NCBI GenBank assembly: GCA_005884115.1
Contig: VAXW01000005.1
Coordinates: 868,001-932,000, forward strand
Source: Actinomycetota bacterium
Lineage (GTDB): Bacteria > Actinomycetota > Thermoleophilia > Solirubrobacterales > Solirubrobacteraceae
Reading direction: 5' to 3'
Length of the DNA: 64,000 nt
Below the pieces are notes generated by a model, which searched no databases, was not told the DNA's origin, and saw only the letters and a program-made list of their open reading frames with translations. Both the position numbers and the translations under genes were made by a program. This document shows positions 52,636-61,559 of the stretch, piece by piece; position 1 is the first letter of the stretch; each line of letters begins with the position of its first letter.

Positions 52636-52801
52636 GTCACTCGGGGAGACGCGGCGGCGAGCTGTTAGCGGCTCGCCGCCCCGCGTGCGATGGTCGTGCC
52701 GGGGGCGGGGTGGACCGCGCATTCCACATAGGATCGGCGATCGCAGCGATCCGCTGCTCGAGCTGCGCTGGCCGCTCAACGAGGCCGGCACCGGCGCTCG
52801 C

Positions 52802-53458
52802 CTAGCACCTCGCGGCCGTCGCCGAGCTCCACACGGCGCGGTTTGTCAGCTGGCCAAGCTCGTAGGCCTCCTTCACCGAAAGCGTGAACGTCCTGGGGTG
52901 CTCGGCCGTCCACTCCGCTGCCGCCTCCGAAGACGCGAAGAAGTGAACGAAGTGACAGAAGCGTTGGATGACGCTGGCGTCGAACTCCGCCTCGGGAAGC
53001 AGGAATGAGACCACCACATCTGCGGGTTGCAGGTCCGCTGGCCCGGTTGGCAACACTGTCAGAGAAATCTGCTCGCCGGTGATAGGGCAGCGCGAGGTCA
53101 CGCCCGCGGTCTCGCCGAGCAGGTCGGGCAGGAACAAGGTGTCCCAGGCGCACCATGCCGAGAGCGCGCGTCCGTGGAGGTGGATTCGGTGCTCGCCCAT
53201 CTCCACGACGGTCAGGCCCATGAATCCGACGACCCGTTGCTGCTCGTCGCGGAAGACTCCTGGGAGGCGCTCCAACATTGCAGTGGTCTGCTCGGGCCGC
53301 TGGCTGGTTGCGACCGTCAGACGGCCTATGCCGACGGGCGCGCCGTGAGCGAGCTCTCGCAGGAGGGCGAGCGAAAGCTCTTGTTCGGTCCGATCGAACT
53401 TCGGCATGGCTGCCGCGAGATCGACCGCGAGCTGCTGGATGTCGTGTGTGTCGGTCAC
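52802..53458 (-). CDS. merB: organomercurial lyase
   Basis: A 218-residue enzyme from GTG 53458 behind AAGAGG. It splits the carbon-mercury bond of organomercurials so that MerA can reduce the Hg(II). The catalytic set is visible: C103 and D106 in AWCAWDTLFLP, and C168 in VIQRFCHFVHF; the spacing matches canonical MerB (C96, D99, C159). The C-terminal LSVKEAYELGQLTNRAVW is also typical. It directly follows merA on the same strand (about 106 bases), so they form an operon. Confidence 0.9.
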   Translation of the reverse strand: MTDTHDIQQLAVDLAAAMPKFDRTEQELSLALLRELAHGAPVGIGRLTVATSQRPEQTTAMLERLPGVFRDEQQRVVGFMGLTVVEMGEHRIHLHGRALSAWCAWDTLFLPDLLGETAGVTSRCPITGEQISLTVLPTGPADLQPADVVVSFLLPEAEFDASVIQRFCHFVHFFASSEAAAEWTAEHPRTFTLSVKEAYELGQLTNRAVWSSATAARC

Positions 53459-53564
53459 GCCTCTTCCCTTGCGTTCGTCGGGATGGACTGTCGACCAACT
53501 GCCAGCAAGATCTGATCCGGGGGCTTGACCCTCGTAGACATCGAGCTTGTCCTTTCCATGGTGG

Positions 53565-55163
53565 TCAGGCGGCGCAGCAGGAGAGCTTCGCAACGTCGCG
53601 CTTGAACGTTTGAGCGGCCAGCTTGAGGCCCTCGGCCATCGTCAGGTACGGCGCCCAGCTGGAGGCGAGCTGGTCGGTGCTTAGCCCGTGCTGGATCGCC
53701 AGGACCGCGGCCAAGATCACGTCGCCGGCGCCATTGGCGACCATGCTTGCGCCGAGTAGCCGGCCGCCGCCGGTCTCGGCCACGAGCTTGACCACCCCGC
53801 GGGTGTCACCGTTGACCAGGGCGCGGGGGAGTGCGGCGAGCGGCAGGACGCTTGTCTCTACTTCGAAGCCGGCGCTTCGTGCGTCGGCCTCGGTGAGGCC
53901 CGCGGCCGCAATTTGGGGCTTCGTGAAGATGATTCGGGGAAGCGCCGTGAAGTCGAGGCGCTCGCTCCCTTCGGCGAGCGCGTTCTCAGCGGCCGCGGCG
54001 CCACCGGCCGCGGCTACGTACACGTACTGCGGTTGGGTGGTGACATCGCCGGCCGCGTAGATCGAGGCGATGCTCGTCCGCTGGTGCTCGTCGACCACGA
54101 TGCATCCGCACTCGTCAGTTTGTACCCCGACGCGCTCGAGGCCGAGACCGTCGCTGTTGGGGGCGCGGCCGGTGGCCACCAGGATCGCGTCGGTGCGGAT
54201 CTCGAACGTAACGCCGCCCTCCAGGTGGCCGCGCAGGACCTTCTCTCCGCCTTCGACCGACACGCGGCTGGTCCGCGCGTGCTCCAGCACGGTGTGGCCC
54301 TGATCAAGCAGCACCTGTCGGATCGCGACCGACGCCTCGGGCTCCGATCTGGGAGCTACCGTGTTGCGGGCAAGAAACGTCACCTCGGAGCCGAAGTTCC
54401 CCAGCATCTGGCCGAGCTCGAGTCCGACCGCGTTGGCGCCGATCACGGCCAGCCGGAGCGGCGGCTCGCGCAGCTCCAGGGCGCTAGTGGATGTGAGATA
54501 TCCAGCATCCTCGAGGCCGGGTATACGCGGGATCGCAGGTCGCGCTCCCGTCGCTACCACGATCGCACCGGCGCTGACGAGCTCGCCGTCGAGCGAAACG
54601 GTGTGAGGATCGATCAGTTCGGCCTGGGCATGACGCAGCTCGATCTCGTACTCCTCGAGCAGCTCGACGTACTTGGACTGGCGCAGCCGCTCGACCAGTA
54701 GCTCCTTCGCGGTGACCGCATCGGCGAGCCGTCGTTCGTGACGCTCGGAGGCAACGAGCAGATTCTTCGAAGGGATGCAACCCACGTTGACGCAGGTGCC
54801 GCCGATCGTGCCCCGCTCAACCACAAGGACAGTGTGGTCGAGGTCGCGCGCCCGGATCGCGGCCGCCGTCGCCCCGCCGCCCGAGCCCAGAACGATCAGG
54901 TCATGGTCGCGCCCGGCACCGTCGAAAGCGCCGTCCGTTCGCGCGGACTGCTCGCCGCATCGCGCCACGCCGGTGACCGTGTACTTGGTCTCCTCGAGTG
55001 CCGCCGCGAGCTCTGCCTCACTCAGGTTGCCGTCGACGCGGGCGCCGCCGCGTCGCCAGTCGACCGCAACGTTGGTCGCACCCGCCCGCTTGAACGCGGC
55101 CGCCACCGTGCGCGCGCACTCTGGGCAAGTCATTCCCGAGATCGTCGCGTCCACGCCTGGCAC
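53565..55163 (-). CDS. merA: mercuric reductase with N-terminal HMA domain
   Basis: A 532-residue flavoprotein that reduces Hg(II) to Hg(0) with NADPH. The N-terminal heavy-metal domain has GMTCPECARTVA; the redox active site is GGTCVNVGCIPSK (C124, C129); the C-terminus ends KLSCCAA with the vicinal cysteines that hand over mercury. The FAD and NADPH motifs (DLIVLGSGGGATAAA, AVIGANAVGLELGQML) are present. The start is GTG 55163 or GTG 55154; an ATG at 55199 would overlap the regulatory region. It is divergent from the ArsR-type regulator. Confidence 0.95.
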   Translation of the reverse strand: MPGVDATISGMTCPECARTVAAAFKRAGATNVAVDWRRGGARVDGNLSEAELAAALEETKYTVTGVARCGEQSARTDGAFDGAGRDHDLIVLGSGGGATAAAIRARDLDHTVLVVERGTIGGTCVNVGCIPSKNLLVASERHERRLADAVTAKELLVERLRQSKYVELLEEYEIELRHAQAELIDPHTVSLDGELVSAGAIVVATGARPAIPRIPGLEDAGYLTSTSALELREPPLRLAVIGANAVGLELGQMLGNFGSEVTFLARNTVAPRSEPEASVAIRQVLLDQGHTVLEHARTSRVSVEGGEKVLRGHLEGGVTFEIRTDAILVATGRAPNSDGLGLERVGVQTDECGCIVVDEHQRTSIASIYAAGDVTTQPQYVYVAAAGGAAAAENALAEGSERLDFTALPRIIFTKPQIAAAGLTEADARSAGFEVETSVLPLAALPRALVNGDTRGVVKLVAETGGGRLLGASMVANGAGDVILAAVLAIQHGLSTDQLASSWAPYLTMAEGLKLAAQTFKRDVAKLSCCAA

Positions 55164-55185
55164 TCCCCTTTGACATCCATTGGTC

Positions 55186-55213
55186 AAGGATGATATCATT
55201 CAAATAACATATT
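55186..55213. promoter_or_regulatory. AT-rich operator candidate between merA and the ArsR-type gene
   Basis: The bases gatatcattcaaataacata form an imperfect inverted arrangement (atat...atat around ttcaaataa), the kind of site bound by ArsR/SmtB repressors. It lies between the divergent starts and is the only AT-rich stretch nearby. Confidence 0.45.
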
Positions 55214-55229
55214 AGAGGAGGAGAATGTT

Positions 55230-55577
55230 TTGCTCGCCGACGCTCCCTTTCAGTTCTCCGAGGCGCCGACCAAGCCCGAGCTGCTTAGCAAGTACTTCAG
55301 GGTGCTTTCCGTGCCTGCCCGCCTGCGCATCCTCGAAGCGCTCGACGACGGCACCGAGCTCTCGGTTGGCGAGCTGGTCGAGCGCGTCGGGCTTCCCCAG
55401 CCGAGCGTCTCAAACCACCTCGCGTGCCTGCGCTGGTGCGGGTTCGTCGTGACCCGCCGCGACCACCGCACCGTCTACAACCGGATCGCCGACCCCAGAG
55501 TCAGTGAGCTCACGACCATCGCCAGGTCTCTGCTCGAGGGCAACGCCGAACACGTCGCCGCCTGCAAGCGGGTTTAG
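55230..55577 (+). CDS. ArsR/SmtB-family metal-responsive repressor of the mer locus
   Basis: A 115-residue winged-helix repressor. The start is TTG 55230 behind AGGAGGAGAA. The HTH is visible in VPARLRILEALDDGTELSVG, then LVERVGLPQPSVSNHLACLR and VVTRRDHRTVYNRIADPRVS. Cysteines in the helix (HLACLRWCGF) and near the end (AACKRV) may bind mercury. In most proteobacteria the mer operon uses MerR; here an ArsR-type protein takes that role, as known in actinobacteria. Four bases separate it from the next gene. Confidence 0.85.
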   Translation: MLADAPFQFSEAPTKPELLSKYFRVLSVPARLRILEALDDGTELSVGELVERVGLPQPSVSNHLACLRWCGFVVTRRDHRTVYNRIADPRVSELTTIARSLLEGNAEHVAACKRV

Positions 55578-55580
55578 CTC

Positions 55581-55886
55581 GTGAGCGAGCAAAACGACAA
55601 GGAGCCAGACGCTCGCAACGCCGCGACCGAAGGCACCTGGGCGGGTCTGGCCGGGGTGGGCGCGGTCGCCCTGGTTATCGGCTGCTGTGGCGGCGTGCCA
55701 CTCCTGGTCGCCCTCGCCGGAGGCGTCGCCGTGGGCACATTCGTCGGAATCGGCGCGGGGGCGGTCGTGCTTGTGGCACTAGTGGGGTTCGTCACGCTGC
55801 GAGCGCGCCGGCGGGCTGCCTGCGCTTCGCCTGATGCTCCGACCGAGCAGCCTCGCGCGTCTCGGCCGGCACAGCGCGTTCGATGA
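55581..55886 (+). CDS. small membrane protein with vicinal cysteines, putative mercury transporter
   Basis: A 101-residue protein from GTG 55581, three bases after the regulator. Two transmembrane segments: AGVGAVALVIGCCGGVPLLV (about 24-45) and VGTFVGIGAGAVVLVALVG (about 50-72). The paired cysteines in the first helix resemble MerT/MerC, in which such a pair takes up Hg(II). The rest of MerT (third helix, second cysteine pair) is absent. So it is a short transporter-like protein; the mercury role rests on position and the CC motif. Confidence 0.6.
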   Translation: MSEQNDKEPDARNAATEGTWAGLAGVGAVALVIGCCGGVPLLVALAGGVAVGTFVGIGAGAVVLVALVGFVTLRARRRAACASPDAPTEQPRASRPAQRVR

Positions 55887-55939
55887 ACTCGCGCCGACGC
55901 ACACGATGGTTCGTCGGTGGCGCGGGCGCGCTCGCAGGG

Positions 55940-56677
55940 CTACGGGGTCCACGTCTCAGCGAGCGGGGTGAGCTGGAGCTCGTGTGTTGCCGCGCGCGCA
56001 TCCTGGTTGGCCAGGAAGAGGACTGCGTCGGCGATCCGACGTGGATCCGCGAGCGCCTCGGGCGAGATTCCGCCACGAGGGGCTCCGGCGAGCGGCTGGA
56101 TGCCGGCGTCGACGATCAGCAGCGCCACGTGAATACCAACGGGGCGGAGCTCGAGCGCGGCAGCGTTGGTGATGGCTCGCACGCCAAATGCTCCGGCCGA
56201 CCACAGGCCACGACCTGGCATCGCGCGCCGCGCCGACCCACCGGTGACCTGCACCAGCGTTGCCGGCCCACCCTGCTCCACGGCGAACCGCCCGCTGGCC
56301 GACAAGAACGAGAACGCGGCTCGAGCCGGAGCTGCAGCCCAGGAGTCAAACCCGCTGAAGTCGGCCTCGACAATCGGCCCCCCGCCAAATGGCCCGCTGC
56401 GGTCGCCGCCGTAAGCCGAGGCCGCGTTCAATGCGAGGTCCACACCGCCATGCGCCGCGGCCACCTCATTGAGCGCCGCGTGCACGCTCGCCGGATCAGT
56501 GACGTCCGCCTGTAGCGCAAGGCCCCCGGCCTCACCAATCCCGTCGAGTGTGCCCTGGGAGCGCGCCACGCCCGCCACCGCCCATCCCTCCGCCACGAGC
56601 GCCTCTATGACCGCACGGCCCAGGTTTCGCGCTCCAAACACGATCGCGCTCCGCTGCCTTCCCGCCGTTTCACTCAT
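55940..56677 (-). CDS. short-chain dehydrogenase/reductase homologue lacking the usual catalytic pair
   Basis: A 245-residue Rossmann-fold protein. The cofactor site is AIVFGARNLGRAVIEALVAE (a deviation from TGxxxGIG), and a late strand ends ATLVQVTGGSARR. Where the YxxxK catalytic motif is expected it reads GLWSAGAFGVRAI, without tyrosine and lysine, so it may not be an active dehydrogenase. It is a single gene next to the mer locus. Confidence 0.75.
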   Translation of the reverse strand: MSETAGRQRSAIVFGARNLGRAVIEALVAEGWAVAGVARSQGTLDGIGEAGGLALQADVTDPASVHAALNEVAAAHGGVDLALNAASAYGGDRSGPFGGGPIVEADFSGFDSWAAAPARAAFSFLSASGRFAVEQGGPATLVQVTGGSARRAMPGRGLWSAGAFGVRAITNAAALELRPVGIHVALLIVDAGIQPLAGAPRGGISPEALADPRRIADAVLFLANQDARAATHELQLTPLAETWTP

Positions 56678-56727
56678 CGACTCGCTCCATTGCTGAGGGA
56701 TGACGGAGCCGTGCGGACGGCGACCCG

Positions 56728-58095
56728 CTAGTCGACGCTCTCGACGATCGCTTCGCCGCCACGGCTCGGGAGCAGGGTGACCCCGCGAAAGCGGGCCTTC
56801 TCGCTCGTGGCCCGCGAGGCTCGCAGTCGCGTCCGTGCCAGTATCGCCGAGATCACGACCTTCATCTCAAGCTGAGCGAAGGCGGCGCCGAGGCAGCGCC
56901 TCACGCCGCCGCCGAATGGAATCCACGTGTAGGGCTCGGGTGCGTCCTCGAGGAACCGCTCGGGGCGGAACGCCAGCGGGTCGGGTGGATACAGCTCCGG
57001 GTCGTACTGCACGAGCAAGATCGAGGCCGCCAGCTGCGTTCTCGGAGCGAACAGAAAGCCACCCAGCTCGGTCGGCTGTGTAGGCGCGCGGAAGACCTCC
57101 GACACCACGGGGCGTACGCGCAGGGTCTCCTTTATCACCGCGTCGATGTAGTCACCGTTGTGCCCCTTCTTCACCTCGGCGGTCAGAGGCTCGAGCGCGC
57201 GAGGAGTGCGCAGGAGGCGCTCGAACGCCCAGCCGATCGACGTCGCCGTCGTCTCGTGTCCCGCGAGCAGCAGCGTTATCAGCTCGTCGCGCAGCTCCCT
57301 ATCGGTCAGCGGCCTGCCGTCCTCGTCGCGAGCGGACAGCAGCAGCGTGAGGATGTCCTTGTGCCTGTCGAGGTCAGGCTCGTTGCGCCGCCGCTGGATC
57401 TCCTCGTAGAGCATCTCGTCGACACGATCGCGATCGCGCACGAAACGGCCCCACGGGCTGCGCGGACCGAGGTCCCTGCGCATGGCCTCGAAGGCGAGGA
57501 GGGGATTGATGGACGACAGCCGCGGGAGTACGCCCTTCAGCTCGGCGACGCGCTCGGAATCGGTGATCCCAAAGACCGCGCGGATGATCACCTCCATCGT
57601 GATCGCTTGAGCTGCCGTGCGTGTGCGGATCCTCTCGCCGGGCCGCCAGCCGTCGATCTCGCGCTGAGTGATCTGCTCGATCAGCTCGGCATAGTCGGCG
57701 ATCGCGTCGCCGTGAAACGCCGGCAGCATCAACTTGCGCATGCGCAGGTGGCGTTCCGCGTCAAGCAGCAGGATCGACGACGGGCCGGTGACCGGCTCCA
57801 TCGGCTGGCGTGGCTCGCCGACGTTGTAATCGGTCGGCTTCCATTTGAACATCTGCTCTATCGACGCCCGATCGGCGATGTGGAAGACCTCGCCCGCGAT
57901 CAAGTCGTTGGAGCGGAACACCGCGCCGTAGCGCCTGCGCGCCGCCATCCGCGACTGCACTGGATGGACGAAGCCGAGCCAGGACTGGAGCGGGCGCGGA
58001 AGCCGCGGGCCGGGGACCTCCGAGGCCGGCCTCGGCAGAGGGTCGCGTGCGGCTGCCGGTCGAAGTTCAGCTGTGGCGGTCGGTGCGGGAGACAT
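56728..58095 (-). CDS. cytochrome P450
   Basis: A 455-residue soluble P450 from ATG 58095. The I-helix is LRDELITLLLAGHETTATS, the K-helix is AVIKETLRVRPVVSEV, and the heme loop is PFGGGVRRCLG with cysteine 401. A FRPERFLED meander precedes it. Substrate unknown; the type is like CYP102-independent fatty-acid or drug P450s with separate redox partners. No ferredoxin is adjacent. Confidence 0.9.
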   Translation of the reverse strand: MSPAPTATAELRPAAARDPLPRPASEVPGPRLPRPLQSWLGFVHPVQSRMAARRRYGAVFRSNDLIAGEVFHIADRASIEQMFKWKPTDYNVGEPRQPMEPVTGPSSILLLDAERHLRMRKLMLPAFHGDAIADYAELIEQITQREIDGWRPGERIRTRTAAQAITMEVIIRAVFGITDSERVAELKGVLPRLSSINPLLAFEAMRRDLGPRSPWGRFVRDRDRVDEMLYEEIQRRRNEPDLDRHKDILTLLLSARDEDGRPLTDRELRDELITLLLAGHETTATSIGWAFERLLRTPRALEPLTAEVKKGHNGDYIDAVIKETLRVRPVVSEVFRAPTQPTELGGFLFAPRTQLAASILLVQYDPELYPPDPLAFRPERFLEDAPEPYTWIPFGGGVRRCLGAAFAQLEMKVVISAILARTRLRASRATSEKARFRGVTLLPSRGGEAIVESVD

Positions 58096-58255
58096 CTCTG
58101 CGCTCTCAAGCGTATACGCGCATAGCCCCTCAAGAGGCCTGCCTTTGTCGTGTGGTCGGCGAGGCGCCCACCGGCGAGCGAGTAATCGAATGCCAGCGCC
58201 ATCGGTCATGATGAACCCCGTGATCGCGGCCCCAGGATGATCGGGGAGGTGCGGG

Positions 58256-59038
58256 ATGGAGATTGACTGGGAGCTTCGTGAGGCAGGCCCGCCCGAGGCG
58301 GAGCACACGGTGCTGCTCCTCCCCGGCGGCATGTGCAGCGCGGGTTCGTACGCCGAGGTGATGGCGGAGCCCGCCCTCGCGGGGATGCGGTTGGTTGCCG
58401 CGACGCTGCCCGGCCATGCCGGCGCGCCACCGCCGGATGACTACAGCATCGAGAACTACGCGCGGCTGACGGCCGAGCTGGCGAGGGAGATCGGCGCCGA
58501 CGTGGTGGTCGGATTCAGCATGGGCGCGTCCGTCGCGCTGGAGATGGTCGCCTCGGGGGACTTCGCCGGGCCGGTCGTCCTGACCGGGATCAGTCTGTCT
58601 GCCAAGGACGAGGCCGCGTTCTTCCGTGCGATTGTTCGGCTTGGCAGCGTGCTGGGCAGCCTACCCGCCGCCGTGTTGGCCAAAGGAGCGGCCTCGATGG
58701 TCAAGCGCATTCCGGTGCCCGGCGAGCGTCAGAGCGAGTTGCGCGAGGACTTTCGCAAGAACGTCCCGCAGCACCACAGGCAGGGACTGCGCGAGTACGT
58801 GCAGTGGCTACATCGCCACGAGCGTCCTGCCGAGCGGCTGTGCGGAGCTGGCGTGCCGACGTGGGTGGTGCACGCCGAGAAGGGCGACGGTGGGCTGACC
58901 GACGAAGAGCGGAGCGCGCTCGAGGCGTGCCCGCACGCGCATCTAGTGACCATCCCGGGCAGCGTTTTCTTCCTTCCGAACGAGGTACCCGAGCGGGTCG
59001 CAGACGTCATCATCGAGGCCGTCGGCCAGACCGGCTGA
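58256..59038 (+). CDS. alpha/beta hydrolase
   Basis: A 260-residue protein. ATG 58256 has GGGGAGG upstream. The nucleophile elbow is GADVVVGFSMGASVALEM, and VLLLPGGMCSAGSY is the oxyanion loop. The acid (HAEKGDGGLTDEE) is plausible; at the expected late histidine position it reads VTIPGSVFFLPNEVP, so the catalytic histidine is doubtful. It may be a non-catalytic or unusual hydrolase. It is divergent from the P450. Confidence 0.75.
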   Translation: MEIDWELREAGPPEAEHTVLLLPGGMCSAGSYAEVMAEPALAGMRLVAATLPGHAGAPPPDDYSIENYARLTAELAREIGADVVVGFSMGASVALEMVASGDFAGPVVLTGISLSAKDEAAFFRAIVRLGSVLGSLPAAVLAKGAASMVKRIPVPGERQSELREDFRKNVPQHHRQGLREYVQWLHRHERPAERLCGAGVPTWVVHAEKGDGGLTDEERSALEACPHAHLVTIPGSVFFLPNEVPERVADVIIEAVGQTG

Positions 59039-59287
59039 CCAGCTGGAGCCCACGCGCCCGGCGCGTAGCGCTCCACTTCTCAAGCTAGATTTGCCCGGTT
59101 GCCTGGTGACGACCGGATCGCATGCGGCGAACGCGCGTCCTTGTCGCGGCTGAGTCGTGGTTTCGCTTGACGGCGGAGTCACCGCGGCCTGATCGTCAGG
59201 CCTGCCATGACCGATGACTGTTGGCTCTCGATCGCGGTCTCAGTATCTGCGACCGGCACCGCACCAAACCCATCGAGAGGAGTCCAG

Positions 59288-59848
59288 ATGCCCAAGCTGA
59301 TCTACTCGGCGATCACGTCGCTTGACGGCTACGTGGAGGACGCAGAAGGCAAGTTCGACTGGGCGGCGCCGGATGACGAGGTGCATGCGTTCGTCAACGA
59401 CCTCGAGCGGCCGATCGGCAGCTACCTCTACGGGCGCCGGATGTACGAGACGATGGTCTTCTGGGAGACCGTCAGCGCTGGCGCCGATCAGCCAGCGGTG
59501 ATCCGGGGCTTCGCCCAGATCTGGCGCGCAGCCGAGAAGATCGTGTACTCGCGGACGCTTCAGACCGTCTCCAGTGCGAGGACGCGGATCGAGCGCGATT
59601 TTAGCCCCGATGCGGTCCAGCGGCTCAAGGAGACCTCGGCGGCCGACCTCGCGGTCGGGGGCGCCGAGCTCGCTGGCCAAGCGATCGCCGCGGGGCTAGT
59701 CGACGAGTGCCACCTGTTCCTCGGGCCGATCGTGGTCGGCGGCGGCAAGCGCGCGCTCCCGGACAACGTCCACGCGCGGCTCGAACTGCTGGACGAGCGA
59801 CGGTTCCGAGGCGGCGTCGTTCACCTGCGCTACCGCGTAAGGGACTGA
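59288..59848 (+). CDS. dihydrofolate-reductase-family (RibD C-terminal-like) protein
   Basis: A 186-residue protein from ATG 59288 with GAGAGGAG upstream. It has the pattern LIYSAITSLDGYVEDAEGKF, GSYLYGRRMYETMVFWE, the ADLAVGGAELAGQAIAAGLV nucleotide-binding loop and HLFLGPIVVGGGKRALPDN. These stand-alone proteins reduce unknown substrates with NADPH and are common in actinobacteria. Complete. Confidence 0.9.
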   Translation: MPKLIYSAITSLDGYVEDAEGKFDWAAPDDEVHAFVNDLERPIGSYLYGRRMYETMVFWETVSAGADQPAVIRGFAQIWRAAEKIVYSRTLQTVSSARTRIERDFSPDAVQRLKETSAADLAVGGAELAGQAIAAGLVDECHLFLGPIVVGGGKRALPDNVHARLELLDERRFRGGVVHLRYRVRD

Positions 59849-60038
59849 CCACAGCGGGAACGCGCCGGGCGAGCAAACACGTGCTCGGGCCTTAGGGCGA
59901 GCATCTGACTGACGCTCCGAAAACGGCCCGATCGCGCGCGCGATCCGGGATATGCGGGATCACCTGCTGGCCTCCGATCGTGGAGCGGCGCCTTGGCAAC
60001 GGCCGAACGGTCGTCGAGGCCGCGACGGGCCGTGGGCG

Positions 60039-60581
60039 ATGTCAGGCCATCATTGCCGGGTGGCCGGCGAGCACTTCACGCTGCATCGACAGCTGTGGCG
60101 CGTGTACCGGCGGCTGCCGCGGGTGGCGCGTATCTGGATCCTCGTCGTCGCGGTCGGCGCGCTCATCAAGATTCTGTTGCTATCGGGGCCGAGCGAGGTC
60201 CAGCGTGTCCGCGCCGCGGTCGCAGCGGCGGTGCGCGAGGCGACGGGTCCCACTCCGGCGACCAGCTGCTCGGCGCTCTCGCCGGCCGGGTTGAGCCAGC
60301 TCCTCAGCCAGTTCGGTGGCGCGGCCGCGACGCGAGGCGTTGATCAGCTGGTCGCGTGCCAACAGCTCGTCCCGCGGCTGCGCGCGGAGGCGACCCCGCA
60401 ACAGCTGGCCGACTTCGCCCACGGCAGCGTACGCGCCGTCCAGTTCCGCACCGATGGCTCGGCGCTCGTGATCTACCTCGCAGCCGACCGCCGACTCGGC
60501 GCTGAGCTGACGATGAGCCAGCGCGCCGGGCGCTGGCTGATCGACAGCGTGGCCGGCGGCGCGATCGCCGGCGCTGAGTAG
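60039..60581 (+). CDS. membrane-anchored hypothetical protein
   Basis: A 180-residue protein from ATG 60039 (an earlier ATG at 59952 is possible). One transmembrane segment, RIWILVVAVGALIKILLLSG, near residue 40. The external domain has two cysteines (TSCSALSPAG and VACQQLVPRL) and a late strand set (VQFRTDGSALVIYLAADRR, RWLIDSVAGGAIA) typical of a small lumazine-like or NTF2-like fold. Function not recognised. It is convergent with the anti-sigma gene. Confidence 0.6.
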   Translation: MSGHHCRVAGEHFTLHRQLWRVYRRLPRVARIWILVVAVGALIKILLLSGPSEVQRVRAAVAAAVREATGPTPATSCSALSPAGLSQLLSQFGGAAATRGVDQLVACQQLVPRLRAEATPQQLADFAHGSVRAVQFRTDGSALVIYLAADRRLGAELTMSQRAGRWLIDSVAGGAIAGAE

Positions 60582-60582
60582 C

Positions 60583-60840
60583 TCATGCGCCCGATACGTC
60601 TCGGCCGTCGTCGCTCACGAGCAGCGCGTGCAGGCTTTCGCGATCCTCCGCGCACGCCGAACAGCCTTCGAGGTGTGCGCGCATGCCTGGCACCGTGGCG
60701 TCAGCGTCAGCGCCCGCGAGCTCGGCCTCGACGTAGCGGTCGAGCTGCTCGAAGCACTCCTCACAGCTGATCTCAGGTCCCAGAGGGCCCGTGAGACGCG
60801 CGAGCAGGCGCTCTTGATCGTGGGAGGCTGGTGTGCTCAT
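60583..60840 (-). CDS. zinc-finger anti-sigma factor
   Basis: An 85-residue protein overlapping the sigma gene by ATGA. The ZAS motif HLEGCSACAED (HxxxCxxC) is present, and a SCEECFEQLDRYVEAEL helix before it carries two more cysteines. It has no transmembrane segment. It should hold the sigma factor inactive until a redox or metal signal. Confidence 0.85.
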   Translation of the reverse strand: MSTPASHDQERLLARLTGPLGPEISCEECFEQLDRYVEAELAGADADATVPGMRAHLEGCSACAEDRESLHALLVSDDGRDVSGA

Positions 60841-61559
60841 GCTGGCGTTCGCTCCTTGTGTTCCTCAAGGCCCAGGCCGCGCGCTGTGAGCGCGCCCCTG
60901 AGCTTCCTTCGCCCGTCGTGCAGCGTCTTATAGAGGGCGCCGCGGGTCGTGTTGAGCCGCTCGGCAAGCACGTCGATCGGCACCTCGTTGAGCGCGAGCG
61001 CAACCAGCACCTCGCGCTGGTGGGGGCTCAGCTCAGTCTCGATCGCTTGGTGCAGCGCGGCGAGCCTCTCTGTGGTCTCGATCACTTGCTGGGCGGTGCG
61101 CTCGTGGTGGTCGGTGATCAGGGGCCACGCCTCGGGCGTTAGCGGGATCTCGCGTCCCTGCCACGAGCGCTTGCGCACCTTGGCCGCGGCCTCGTAGAGC
61201 GCGAACTTGTAGGCCCACGTGGTGAAGCGGCTTTCGCCCCGGAAGTCGTCGAGCTTGCGCAGGACCGCCATGAGGGCATCGTCGGCGCTTTGTTGGGCGA
61301 GGTCCTCGTGGTCGCCACCACGCAGCTTCGCTGAGGCGGCGCGCCGGCGTACCTCGAACCGCGCTGCTCGCAACAGCAGCGTGTGCAGCTCGGCGAGCGC
61401 CGTCTCGCGCTCCGGTCCGGTGGCGCTCAGGCGCTCGATCCACACCCGGGACTCCTGCTCGTCACCGGCGGCGGCCACCGTGATCCTTGGCGAGCCCGTC
61501 AACGCGTGACCAACACTAGCGGAGCTCGGCGTGGCCGTAGGATGGGCAGAGAACCTCAT
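60837..61559 (-). CDS. ECF-type RNA polymerase sigma factor
   Basis: A 240-residue protein from ATG 61559; longer frames upstream are not supported. Region 2 is FRGESRFTTWAYKFALYEAA and region 4 is LSPHQREVLVALALNEVPID followed by VLAERLNTTRGALYKTLHDG, the HTH for the -35 element. The first 25 residues are a variable leader. It overlaps the gene before it and the anti-sigma after it by ATGA, so all three are cotranslated. Confidence 0.9.
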   Translation of the reverse strand: MRFSAHPTATPSSASVGHALTGSPRITVAAAGDEQESRVWIERLSATGPERETALAELHTLLLRAARFEVRRRAASAKLRGGDHEDLAQQSADDALMAVLRKLDDFRGESRFTTWAYKFALYEAAAKVRKRSWQGREIPLTPEAWPLITDHHERTAQQVIETTERLAALHQAIETELSPHQREVLVALALNEVPIDVLAERLNTTRGALYKTLHDGRRKLRGALTARGLGLEEHKERTPA

